DNA of 15,919 nucleotides, from contig CAJTRT010000047.1 in the NCBI GenBank assembly GCA_910579105.1, forward strand, positions 1 through 15,919, in the 5' to 3' direction. Source of the DNA: an uncultured Muribaculaceae bacterium (GTDB lineage: Bacteria; Bacteroidota; Bacteroidia; Bacteroidales; Muribaculaceae). Positions 7,064 through 14,933 of this stretch are shown here, in pieces. A program made the translations under genes and the position numbers. Within the stretch, counting starts at the first letter, position 1, and every line of letters begins with the position of its first letter. A model generated the notes under the pieces. That model had not been told where the DNA came from. It was given only the letters and a program-made list of their open reading frames with translations, and made no database searches.

Positions 7064-8988
7064 CCGACCCCGACATTCTCGGCATACTGGGGCGTTACTG
7101 GGGCTACGGCTCTTTCCGCCCGATGCAGCGCGAGATTATCGACTCGGTGCTCGCCGGACGCGACACGCTCGGGCTGCTCCCCACAGGCGGTGGCAAATCG
7201 ATCACGTTCCAGGTGCCGGCCATGGCGGTAGAGGGGCTGACGGTCGTGGTCACCCCGCTGGTCTCACTGATGAAGGACCAGGCCGACAATCTCAGAGAGC
7301 GGGGCATACGGGCCTGCTGCCTGCATAGCGGCATGACGCGGCGCGAGAGCCTCCTGACATTCGACCGGTGCCGTCTCGGCAAGGCTAAAATCCTGTATCT
7401 CTCGCCCGAAAGGCTCCAGAACCAGCGTTTCCGCGCCCAGCTGCGTCAGCTGCCGGTGGCTCTGATCGTTGTCGACGAGGCGCATTGCATATCGCAGTGG
7501 GGCCACGATTTCCGTCCGTCCTATCTCCGCATAGCGGAGTTGCGCGAGGCGTTCCCTCAGGCGCCGGTGCTGGCGCTGACAGCCTCTGCGACCCCGCGGG
7601 TGGTCGACGACATAAAGCGCTCGCTCGGCTTCCGGGAGCCGTGCGGCGAGTTCCGTCTCAGCTTCACGCGCGGGAACATATCCTACATTGTGCGCCATTG
7701 CGACTTCAAGGAACCGCAACTGTTGCGGGTGCTCGGCGGCGTGCCCGGCACAGCCATTGTCTACACCCGCTCGCGGCGGCGTACCAGGGAGGTGGCGGAA
7801 TATCTTAAAGCCAACGGGGTAAGTGCCGACTATTACCACGCCGGCCTTCAGCCCGAACAGAAAGAGGAGCGGCAGGATGGCTGGAAGGCCGGGCGCACGC
7901 GCGTCATGGTGGCCACCAATGCTTTCGGCATGGGCATCGACAAGCCTGATGTCCGGGTCGTGGTACACGTCGACCTTCCTTCGTCGCTCGAGGAGTATTA
8001 CCAGGAGGCTGGGCGTGCCGGACGCGACGGAAAGCCGTCATACGCGGTCATCCTTGCCACCAAGGCCGACCGACGCGTGCTTTCCAAACGCCTCGCCGAT
8101 TCCTTCCCGCCTAAGGACTTCATCCGCGACACCTACCATAACCTGTGCGTCTGGTTCGACGTGGCCATGGGCGAGGGGGAGGGAATGGCGCGCGACTTCG
8201 ACCTGTCGGCCTACTGCGAGCGGTTCAGGACCCCGGCCGCGGTGACGCGGAGCGCCCTGTCGATTCTGAGCCGTTCGGGATACATTGATTATGAGGAAGA
8301 ACCTCACACCAGGTCGCGCCTGATGATGACTGTCGACCGCCGCGCGCTCTACGACCTCGAGCTTGACCGCGAGGCCGACGATCTGCTCCAGGCTGTCCTG
8401 CGGACCTATACCGGCATATTTGCCGATTATGAGTATATCGACGAGGCGCGGCTCGCCGCCCGGCTCGGTGTCGGGCTGCGGCAGGTGTATGAGACGCTGG
8501 TGCGTCTGGGCAAGATGCGCGTGATCAGCTTCGTGCCTCACCGCTCCACCCCGATAGTGGTTTTCCAGCAGCCCCGCCAGCCCAGGGGCGATGTCGTCCT
8601 TCCGAAAGAGGTTTACGAGAACCGGCGGACGCAGATGGAGCTGCGCGTGGAGGCCATGAAGCGCTTCGTGTTCAACGACGTGGAGTGCCGCGTGGAGGGG
8701 ATGCTGAGGTATTTCGGCGAGGAAGCGGCCGCGGAGTGCGGCACTTGTGACGTATGCCGGGCCAGGCAGCTCCCTGCCAGCCGCGAAGTTTCCGACGACG
8801 AGGCCGACCGGATTATCCTGCATATAGCTTCGCAGATTCCGCAGGGACGCCCCATATCCTATATACAGCAGGCTGGAGCCATACCTCGCGAACTTCTGCT
8901 CGACCGGCTGCGGGTCCTCGCGGATGCCGGCCGCGTCACACTGACGCCGGATTTCCGCGTCATAGCCGCCGAATCCGCCTCATTTTAA
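7054..8988 (+). CDS. recQ: ATP-dependent DNA helicase RecQ
   Basis: RecQ is a 3'-5' superfamily 2 helicase that unwinds forked or gapped DNA, often together with RecJ. In this 644-residue protein motif 0 is GYGSFRPMQ (17-25), Walker A is PTGGGKS (43-49), the DEAH box is VVDEAHCISQWG (139-150), motif III is TASAT, and motif VI is QEAGRAGRDG (317-326). The RecQ zinc site follows with Cys 545, 562, 565 and 568 (CRVEGMLRYFGEE then CGTCDVC), and then a winged-helix-like tail. No HRDC domain is evident, as in the shorter Bacteroidetes RecQ form. The start is a TTG at 7054, 10 bp inside recJ: the frame has a stop at 6997-6999 and no ATG or GTG before 7054, while the first ATG (7123) would cut into motif 0. 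Overlap suggests translational coupling to recJ. Confidence 0.95.
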   Translation: MRLTDPDILGILGRYWGYGSFRPMQREIIDSVLAGRDTLGLLPTGGGKSITFQVPAMAVEGLTVVVTPLVSLMKDQADNLRERGIRACCLHSGMTRRESLLTFDRCRLGKAKILYLSPERLQNQRFRAQLRQLPVALIVVDEAHCISQWGHDFRPSYLRIAELREAFPQAPVLALTASATPRVVDDIKRSLGFREPCGEFRLSFTRGNISYIVRHCDFKEPQLLRVLGGVPGTAIVYTRSRRRTREVAEYLKANGVSADYYHAGLQPEQKEERQDGWKAGRTRVMVATNAFGMGIDKPDVRVVVHVDLPSSLEEYYQEAGRAGRDGKPSYAVILATKADRRVLSKRLADSFPPKDFIRDTYHNLCVWFDVAMGEGEGMARDFDLSAYCERFRTPAAVTRSALSILSRSGYIDYEEEPHTRSRLMMTVDRRALYDLELDREADDLLQAVLRTYTGIFADYEYIDEARLAARLGVGLRQVYETLVRLGKMRVISFVPHRSTPIVVFQQPRQPRGDVVLPKEVYENRRTQMELRVEAMKRFVFNDVECRVEGMLRYFGEEAAAECGTCDVCRARQLPASREVSDDEADRIILHIASQIPQGRPISYIQQAGAIPRELLLDRLRVLADAGRVTLTPDFRVIAAESASF

Positions 8989-9316
8989 GTTAAATGGGGC
9001 GGGCTTTAACTGTTATGCCCTTGTATAAACAACTTTTAAACACTTTTAGCGGGAATGGCTTTGTCTTTTCCTGTGGGGTGTTGTTATAGTAATAAAAAGA
9101 AAAGATAAGCAGTCGGAATTTGAAACATTCGCTGACGAATTGCCGACGCGGTCTTTTCGCCGGACATCCCTCGTCCTTTTTACCGGGTAGTGATACCAGG
9201 TACTGAGGCTCTCATAAATAAATAGTTGAAACGTCGGGGAGGCAGCTGCCGCTTAGCGGGACTGCCTCCCTTTGTTGTTCGGCGTTCTTGTCTGTTAGCA
9301 TGTGCGGCCGGCGGGA
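8989..9316. other. AT-rich convergent intergenic region
   Basis: No supportable gene lies in these 328 bp between the convergent recQ and merR-like genes. From 8989 to about 9230 it is clearly more AT-rich than its neighbours. It holds an inverted repeat overlapping the recQ stop (AGTTAAA 8988-8994 with TTTAACT 9005-9011), a small hairpin ATTCG-CTGA-CGAAT (9127-9140), an A-rich run (about 9090-9107) and the strong terminator-like hairpin listed next. I found no good TAnnTTTG promoter on either strand, so a small RNA gene here is possible but unsupported. Confidence 0.5.
9237..9273 (+). terminator. Strong hairpin, probable terminator between convergent genes
   Basis: GGGAGGCAG (9237-9245) pairs perfectly with CTGCCTCCC (9262-9270), and inside it CCGC (9249-9252) pairs with GCGG (9256-9259) around TTA. 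On the + strand TTTGTTGTT follows, a modest U-tract. On the - strand no U-tract follows directly, but the hairpin lies 47-80 bp beyond the stop codon of the merR-like gene, so it may act in both directions. Confidence 0.6.
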
Positions 9317-9658
9317 TCAGCGTAGTTTGTGGAGGGCGTCGAGCATCTCGACCAGTGTCGAGCGCACGGAGCGCAGCCGCTCCACGGCCCTTGCCTGCCG
9401 TTCGAGACCCTGGCGGTTGGTGCGCAGCGCCTCGCGGGCGGCGTCTATGTGCAGTCCCTTGTCTTTCAGCAGGTAGCGGATCATACGCAGCCTCTCGAGG
9501 TCGGCCGGGGTATAGAATCGCGTGCCTTTGGCGTTGCGCTTGGGCGCGACCATGGGGAACTGCGACTCCCAGAAGCGGAGCGCCGACTGGGCGACGCCTA
9601 TGATCTCGGCGACCTCGCTGATTTTGTAATACTTCTTGTCTATGTTTTCGGTTGCCAT
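9317..9658 (-). CDS. Short MerR-family transcriptional regulator
   Basis: This 113-residue protein is a minimal MerR-type regulator. The winged helix-turn-helix spans about 10-70: YKISEVAEIIGV, then SALRFWESQF, then the wing element GTRFYTPADLERL and the second helical pair RMIRYLLKDKGLHIDAAREAL. Residues about 80-113 form the dimerising antiparallel coiled coil (QARAVERLRSVRSTLVEML). There is no effector-binding domain and no Cys, so it does not look like a metal or redox sensor. It diverges from alaS. Its start codon lies only 7 bp from a TAnnTTTG-like box, so its mRNA may be nearly leaderless. I recall MerR-type genes next to alaS in other Bacteroidetes, but cannot verify this here. The target is unknown; autoregulation or control of the divergent alaS promoter is an inference. 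Confidence 0.9.
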   Translation of the reverse strand: MATENIDKKYYKISEVAEIIGVAQSALRFWESQFPMVAPKRNAKGTRFYTPADLERLRMIRYLLKDKGLHIDAAREALRTNRQGLERQARAVERLRSVRSTLVEMLDALHKLR

Positions 9659-9661
9659 CTG

Positions 9662-9693
9662 TTTGCAAAAGTAGCTAAATTTCCGTAATTTTG
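9662..9693 (+). promoter_or_regulatory. Bacteroidetes housekeeping promoter for alaS
   Basis: TTTG (9662-9665) and TAATTTTG (9686-9693) are 20 bp apart, an exact fit to the Bacteroidetes pattern. Transcription would start near 9700, giving a leader of about 77 nt. GCAAAA (9665-9670) and TTTTGC (9689-9694) form an inverted repeat around the spacer, created by the two opposed -7 boxes; a dimeric regulator could bind it. Confidence 0.7.
9666..9673 (-). promoter_or_regulatory. Candidate -7 box for the merR-like gene
   Basis: The - strand reads TACTTTTG here, matching TAnnTTTG, and ends 7 bp before the ATG (9658-9656). No TTG lies at the preferred 19-21 bp upstream; the nearest, at 9702-9700, is 26 bp away. 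Either the upstream element is degenerate or the promoter needs an activator, as the stretched spacers of MerR-controlled promoters do. Confidence 0.45.
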
Positions 9694-9776
9694 CGCGTTC
9701 AAAACGGCGCTTTTAGCCACCGGCCCCGCATTTTCCGCGGCACCACAGACAGACAATAGTAAACTTACATCATTAT

Positions 9777-12407
9777 ATGAGCAACAAACCGATGACTGCC
9801 AAGGAGATCCGCGAATCTTTCAAGCAGTTCTTCAAAGGGAAAGGCCACCAGATCGTGCCCTCTGCCCCGATGGTGATCAAGGACGACCCTACGCTGATGT
9901 TCACCAACGCGGGTATGAACCAGTTCAAAGACATAATCCTGGGCAACAAGGCTCCGAAATGGACGCGCGTAACCGACAGCCAGAAATGCCTGCGCGTATC
10001 GGGCAAGCACAACGACCTTGAGGAGGTGGGCCACGACACATACCACCACACCATGTTCGAGATGCTCGGCAACTGGTCGTTCGGCGACTATTTCAAGGCC
10101 GAGGCCATCGACTGGGCATGGGAGTTCCTCGTGGACGTCCTCGGGCTGGATCCCAAGCGCCTTTACGCGACGGTTTTTGAAGGCTCGGAAGCGGAAGGGC
10201 TGTCGCGCGACGACGAGGCTGCCGACATTTGGGAAAAGCATCTTCCGAAGGATCATATAATCAACGGTAACAAGCACGACAACTTCTGGGAGATGGGCGA
10301 CACCGGCCCCTGCGGTCCCTGCTCGGAAATCCACATCGACCTGCGTCCCGACGAGGAGCGTGCGAAGATTTCCGGTGCCGAGATGGTCAACAAGGACCAT
10401 CCACAGGTCATCGAAATCTGGAACCTCGTGTTCATGCAGTTCAACCGCAAGGCCGACCATTCGCTCGAACCCCTCCCCGCTAAGGTTATCGACACCGGCA
10501 TGGGTTTCGAACGCCTCTGCATGGCCCTCCAGGGGAAGACTTCCAACTATGACACGGATGTGTTCACCCCCCTGATCGCCAAAATCGCCGAACTGTCGGG
10601 CAAGAAATACGGCGAAGACGCGAAGGTCGACGTGGCTATGCGGGTAATCGCCGACCATGTGCGCACGATCGCTTTCTCGATCGCCGACTCGCAGCTCCCC
10701 TCCAACGCCAAGGCGGGTTATGTGATCCGCCGCATACTGCGGCGTGCCGTGCGCTATGCCTACACGTTCCTCGGCGCCCGCGAGGCGTTCCTATACCGCC
10801 TGGTCGACACCCTGATAGAGTCTATGGGTGAGGCTTACCCAGAACTCGTATCGCAGCGCGACCTGATAATGAAGGTCACCAAGGAGGAGGAGGATTCTTT
10901 CCTGCGCACCCTCGACAACGGTATTTCGCTGCTGGAACGCTCAATCGCTGCCGCCCGCAAGGATGGTAAGACCGAAATCTCAGGCAAGGAGGCGTTCGTG
11001 CTCTACGATACCTACGGGTTCCCTCTCGACCTTACGGAACTCATTCTCCGCGAGAACGGAATGACGCTCGACCAGGCCGGCTTCGACAGCGAGATGGCCG
11101 CCCAGAAGGACCGCGCCCGCAAGGCCGCGGCGGTGGAGACGACCGACTGGGTGGTGCTCGCCGAGGGGGAGCAGCGGTTTGTCGGTTATGACAAGACGAG
11201 CTGTCCCGCCAGGATTCTCCGCTACCGCCGGGTGAAGCAGAAAAACAAGGAATTTTACCAGATCATCCTTTCCGAAACCCCGTTTTATGCCGAGATGGGA
11301 GGCCAGGTTGGCGACCGCGGCACTCTGACATTCGCCGACGGCGAGGTGGTCGAGGTGTTTGATACCAAGCGCGAGAATGGCATCGGGGTGCATCTGACGG
11401 CGAAACTCCCCTCGAATCCCTCTTCTGACCTTGTGGCCGCCATTGACGAGAAGGCGCGTATGGCAACGTCTTGCAACCACTCTGCGACCCACCTCCTCCA
11501 CGAGGCTCTCCGCGAGGTGCTCGGCACCCATGTGGAGCAGAAAGGCTCGTTCGTGTCGCCCGACCTGCTCCGCTTCGACTTCTCGCATTTCCAGAAGGTC
11601 ACCCCCGAGGAGTTGCGCCGGGTGGAGCATTTGGCCAACAGCCGCGTGCGTGCAGCCTATCCGCTTGACGAGCACCGCTGCGTGCCTATCGCCGAGGCCC
11701 GCGCGATGGGGGCCATGGCGCTCTTCGGCGAAAAATACGGCGACGAGGTGCGCGTGATACGCTACGGCAACTCGATAGAGCTGTGCGGCGGCACGCATGT
11801 GCCCAACACCGGCAACATCGGGATGATCAAGATTGTTTCGGAGAGCAGTATCGCCGCCGGAATCCGCCGAATCGAGGCTATAACCGGCGAGGCTGTCGAG
11901 ACCGCGATTGACAAGATGAGCGACACCCTCCGCGACGTCGGCACACTCCTGCACAACGCCCCCGACGTGACAGCCGCGATCCGAAAGTTCATCGAGGAGA
12001 ACACCCAGCTCCGACAGGAGGCCGAGGAGATGATGAAGCAGCGCGTGAAAGCGCTTGCCGAGACCCTCGTGGCTTCGGCGGAAGATATTAACGGCATCAA
12101 GGTGGTGACTTTGTCAGGTACGAACACGCCCGACATGGTAAAGAATCTCGCTTTCGCCGTAAGGGAGCTTTCGCCTGACAACACGGCGGTGATCGGCGCC
12201 ACCTGCGACCCTGCCGGGAAACCGCTCCTCACCGTGATGTTCACCAACGACCTTGTGTCCGATGGCAAGAACGCCTCCGCGATCGTGCGCGAGGCAGCCA
12301 AGGCGATCAAGGGCGGTGGCGGCGGCCAGCCCGGGTTCGCCCAGGCCGGCGGCAAGGACGGTTCCGGCATATCCGACGCCATGCTCATTCTCCGCTCGGC
12401 CCTTTGA
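9777..12407 (+). CDS. alaS: Alanine--tRNA ligase (AlaRS)
   Basis: AlaRS charges tRNA-Ala with alanine and clears mischarged Ser and Gly. The 876-residue length is normal. The class II catalytic core shows MFTNAGMNQF, then HTMFEMLGNWSFGDYF, then the WEMGDTGPCGPCSEIH segment and TGMGFERL. The editing domain has its four zinc ligands: H568 and H572 in HSATH, C670 and H674 in CGGTH. The C-terminal DHHA1-like domain ends with the glycine-rich GGGGGQPGFAQAGG (846-859). The ATG at 9777 is followed at once by the conserved TAKEIRESFKQFF start of the enzyme. It has its own promoter at 9662-9693 and is transcribed away from the MerR-type gene, which may influence it. Nothing is missing or disrupted. 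Identification is firm. Confidence 0.98.
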   Translation: MSNKPMTAKEIRESFKQFFKGKGHQIVPSAPMVIKDDPTLMFTNAGMNQFKDIILGNKAPKWTRVTDSQKCLRVSGKHNDLEEVGHDTYHHTMFEMLGNWSFGDYFKAEAIDWAWEFLVDVLGLDPKRLYATVFEGSEAEGLSRDDEAADIWEKHLPKDHIINGNKHDNFWEMGDTGPCGPCSEIHIDLRPDEERAKISGAEMVNKDHPQVIEIWNLVFMQFNRKADHSLEPLPAKVIDTGMGFERLCMALQGKTSNYDTDVFTPLIAKIAELSGKKYGEDAKVDVAMRVIADHVRTIAFSIADSQLPSNAKAGYVIRRILRRAVRYAYTFLGAREAFLYRLVDTLIESMGEAYPELVSQRDLIMKVTKEEEDSFLRTLDNGISLLERSIAAARKDGKTEISGKEAFVLYDTYGFPLDLTELILRENGMTLDQAGFDSEMAAQKDRARKAAAVETTDWVVLAEGEQRFVGYDKTSCPARILRYRRVKQKNKEFYQIILSETPFYAEMGGQVGDRGTLTFADGEVVEVFDTKRENGIGVHLTAKLPSNPSSDLVAAIDEKARMATSCNHSATHLLHEALREVLGTHVEQKGSFVSPDLLRFDFSHFQKVTPEELRRVEHLANSRVRAAYPLDEHRCVPIAEARAMGAMALFGEKYGDEVRVIRYGNSIELCGGTHVPNTGNIGMIKIVSESSIAAGIRRIEAITGEAVETAIDKMSDTLRDVGTLLHNAPDVTAAIRKFIEENTQLRQEAEEMMKQRVKALAETLVASAEDINGIKVVTLSGTNTPDMVKNLAFAVRELSPDNTAVIGATCDPAGKPLLTVMFTNDLVSDGKNASAIVREAAKAIKGGGGGQPGFAQAGGKDGSGISDAMLILRSAL

Positions 12408-12441
12408 CCGCTCAGGCCGACGTTATAACCCCGCTATAACC

Positions 12442-12478
12442 GCGCCGGTCCGTGACGGTTTTGTCGCGTGACCGGCGC
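12442..12478 (+). terminator. Long hairpin after alaS, without a clear U-tract
   Basis: GCGCCGGTC (12442-12450) pairs perfectly with GACCGGCGC (12470-12478). The pairing continues inward as CGTGAC with GTCGCG (one G-T pair) after a single unpaired T, leaving a GGTTTT loop. AATAATATG follows instead of a T-run, so it could be a weak terminator or an mRNA-stabilising structure. Just upstream, TATAACC occurs twice, 11 bp apart (12424-12441). Confidence 0.4.
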
Positions 12479-12513
12479 AATAATATGCGGGTCCAAGCCG
12501 TTATTTCTTAGAT

Positions 12514-13704
12514 ATGAAGAAGTTCAGGTATATCCTCAGCATAGTCGCCCTGATGGTCTGCGCCGGCGTTATGCCCTCGGCTTGTTCCGACGACAACGAC
12601 GAGCCTGAGCCAACAGTGTGCCCTGAGCCAGAACCCGAGCCTGTGAACCGGGTCGTGCTGGTATATATGTCGGCCAACAACAATCTCGGAGGCTATTTCG
12701 ACCGCAACGACCTTGATGAGATGAAGACAGCCGCCAAGGCCGGGCATTTCGGTGACGGCCGTCTGCTCGTGTTCCATCACGGGCTGAACGCCGAAGAGAC
12801 GGCTGTCGGGCAGCGCCTGTTCGAGATTCTGCCCGACGGCACGGAAAAGACGTTGGCGGAATACGACGGCGGCTTGTCGTCGGTCTCGATGGAGCGTATG
12901 GGGCAGGTGCTCGACGATGCCGAGAGGCTCGCTCCCGCCGACAGCCGCGGAATAATGTTCTGGAGTCATGCCGACGGCTGGCTGAACACCGGATTCGAGA
13001 ATCCGGAGGAGCCTGAGGGCGCCGCGCCTCGAGGTTTCGGGCAGGACGGATCGAAGAAGATGAGCATCAGCGCGCTCGGAAGGGTGCTTGAAGGCAGGTA
13101 CTTCGACTTCATATATTTCGACTGCTGCTACATGGCATCGGTCGAAGTGATGTACGAGCTTAGAGAGTCGGCAGGCCTGTTCGCGGCTTCAGCCGCCGAA
13201 CTTCCGGCCGACGGGGCGCGCTACCACGAGGCGCTGCGCTATCTGTTTGCCCCGGAACTTGACCTTGTGTCGGCCGTGAAAGCGTCGTTTGACTTTTACG
13301 AAAAGCAGAATTCCAGCGGGTGCACGCTCTCCGTGGTGCGCGCCGACGCGCTCGACCGCCTTGCCGCGGTCACAGCCGGGATATACGACCTGCGGCCAGC
13401 GCAGCCTCAGAAAGGCACCGTGCAGCAGTTCCAGAACTCAGGCAACAATTATTTCGATTTCGACGACTATATGGAGTCGTTGCTTGTCGACCATCCCGGA
13501 CTTTACGCCGACTGGAAAGACGCGCTCGGCGATGCCGTTCTGTTCCAGGGGGCGACCGAGCGCATAAATATGGTCAACCGGTTTCCAGTGCTGCGCCATT
13601 GCGGGCTGACGACACACATCCTGTTTACAGACAAGGACGCTGACAAGCAGGGGTACAGTTCGTTGAAGTGGTACCGCGACGTGGCCTACCGTCTCAACCG
13701 CTAA
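12514..13704 (+). CDS. Clostripain-family (peptidase C11) lipoprotein
   Basis: This 396-residue protein belongs to the C11 cysteine peptidases (clan CD), which typically cut after Arg or Lys. Core strands are RVVLVYMSANNNL (46-58), RGIMFWSHADGW (145-156) with the catalytic His 152, and FDFIYFDCCYMASVEVMYEL (197-216) with the catalytic Cys in the family's FDxC position, here Cys 205. The position before it, usually Ala, is Cys 204. The N terminus is a lipoprotein signal (MKKFRYILSIVALMV, lipobox PSAC with Cys 24). The acidic SDDNDE after the lipidated Cys resembles the Bacteroidetes surface-export signal, so the enzyme is probably displayed outside. A Pro-Glu rich spacer (31-43) follows. It lies 106 bp after alaS; no strong promoter was found. 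Substrate unknown. Confidence 0.88.
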   Translation: MKKFRYILSIVALMVCAGVMPSACSDDNDEPEPTVCPEPEPEPVNRVVLVYMSANNNLGGYFDRNDLDEMKTAAKAGHFGDGRLLVFHHGLNAEETAVGQRLFEILPDGTEKTLAEYDGGLSSVSMERMGQVLDDAERLAPADSRGIMFWSHADGWLNTGFENPEEPEGAAPRGFGQDGSKKMSISALGRVLEGRYFDFIYFDCCYMASVEVMYELRESAGLFAASAAELPADGARYHEALRYLFAPELDLVSAVKASFDFYEKQNSSGCTLSVVRADALDRLAAVTAGIYDLRPAQPQKGTVQQFQNSGNNYFDFDDYMESLLVDHPGLYADWKDALGDAVLFQGATERINMVNRFPVLRHCGLTTHILFTDKDADKQGYSSLKWYRDVAYRLNR

Positions 13705-13770
13705 CAGCCGTATTACCGAGAAACAGTTTCTTCCGAAAAAATCATACAACCATACTCCAAGCTAACGCGT

Positions 13771-14904
13771 ATGCTGTCGCTTCAAGACTTGCTGCCGGGG
13801 CTTACCCCCGCCACTCCCAAGCCAGAGAATCTTCCAAACGTTAAAGATGACTTGGCGATGCTTAAAAACCTCTCGTTCGACGATATGATAAGCCGGCTGG
13901 CCGAGACGCTGGTGAACTTCGCGATCAATGTGGCTATCGCGGTGCTGGTGTTCTATGTCGGGCGTTTCATCATCCGAAAGATATTCAGGATTGTATCCGC
14001 GATATTTATCAGGCGCAAGGTCGATACCTCGCTTAGCACTTTCGTGCTGTCGCTGATAAACATTGTCTTGTATTTCATCTTGATAGTCACCGTGATAGGG
14101 ATTATCGGGATTGAGACGACTTCGTTCCTTGCCATATTCGCCTCAGCCGGTGTCGCGATCGGTATGGCGCTGAGCGGCACGCTTCAGAATTTCGCCGGCG
14201 GAGTGCTGATCCTGCTGCTCAAGCCTTACAAGATTGGCGATTATATCGAGGTGCAGGGATATGCAGGCACTGTGCGGGAGATTCAGATATTCTCAACCAT
14301 TATAACGACCTACGATAATAAGTCGATTTCTATACCCAACGGCTCTCTTTCGACCGGTAGCGTCAACAACTGGTCGCGCGAGGCCTACCGCCGCGTCACC
14401 TGGACTGTATCCATCTCATATGGTGATGACGTGAACGCCGTGCGCGAGGCCATACTGGATATGTTCCGCGCTGACAGCCGTATAGAGCAGGGCGACACCG
14501 CCGCTGACGACGGCGGCCTGCGGCTGGTAGGGGAGGCTGAAGCTGATGTGACGGGTTCCGCCGGGGTCTCCGGCGAGAGGTCTGCCGCAGTGATTGAGCC
14601 GGAGCATACGCGCACGTTCTGGGACAAGGTCCTCTTCCGCCACCGCAAGGCGAAAGAACGCCTGTCGCAATGGGAGGAAAACAAGGAGGCCGAGCTGCGC
14701 GCGATGCTGCCGAAGCCTAACTACGCCCCGGCTGTTTACCTGAGCGAATTAGGCGCTTCCTCGGTTGACCTGCAGGTGCGCGCATGGACAAAGACAGGCG
14801 ACTACTGGGCTGTGTTCTACTACTATAACGAGAAATTTTACAACGACCTCCCCAAGCACGGGGCGCGTTTCCCCTTCCCGCAGCTCGACGTGCATATGGC
14901 CTGA
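13771..14904 (+). CDS. MscS-family mechanosensitive channel with an insertion in the cytoplasmic domain
   Basis: This 377-residue inner-membrane channel would release solutes on hypo-osmotic shock. Membrane segments are at about 46-66, 91-113 and 117-147. The last is the pore-lining TM3 with GVAIGMALSGTLQNFAGGVLILL, close to the Ala/Gly packing pattern of E. coli MscS. The beta domain follows (KPYKIGDYIEVQGYAGTV, IQIFST, ISIPNGSL, NNWSREAYRRV), then the alpha/beta domain and the end FPFPQLDVHM, equivalent to the E. coli FPYPQMDVNF. Between DSRIEQ (235-240) and VYLSELGASSVDLQVRAW (322-339) lie about 80 extra residues that E. coli MscS replaces with a few. The insert has an acidic Gly/Ala-rich half and a basic, helical half (KVLFRHRKAKERLSQWEENKE). 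It follows the C11 gene by 66 bp. Confidence 0.92.
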   Translation: MLSLQDLLPGLTPATPKPENLPNVKDDLAMLKNLSFDDMISRLAETLVNFAINVAIAVLVFYVGRFIIRKIFRIVSAIFIRRKVDTSLSTFVLSLINIVLYFILIVTVIGIIGIETTSFLAIFASAGVAIGMALSGTLQNFAGGVLILLLKPYKIGDYIEVQGYAGTVREIQIFSTIITTYDNKSISIPNGSLSTGSVNNWSREAYRRVTWTVSISYGDDVNAVREAILDMFRADSRIEQGDTAADDGGLRLVGEAEADVTGSAGVSGERSAAVIEPEHTRTFWDKVLFRHRKAKERLSQWEENKEAELRAMLPKPNYAPAVYLSELGASSVDLQVRAWTKTGDYWAVFYYYNEKFYNDLPKHGARFPFPQLDVHMA

Positions 14905-14933
14905 CCGTTGGGATTCCGGCGCGAACTTGCCTG

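Noticed and set aside
8038..8823. Open frame of 261 codons on the - strand inside recQ
   Set aside because: It is antisense to conserved RecQ motifs, and its product has no recognisable domain.
9050..9236. tmRNA, RNase P RNA or SRP RNA in the recQ-merR gap
   Set aside because: None of the conserved sequence cores I would expect for these RNAs could be seen, and no promoter matches.
10980..11954. Open frame of 324 codons on the - strand inside alaS, and a similar one at 9765-10658
   Set aside because: They are antisense to a full-length, highly conserved AlaRS and show the His- and Arg-rich composition expected of an antisense frame in GC-rich DNA.
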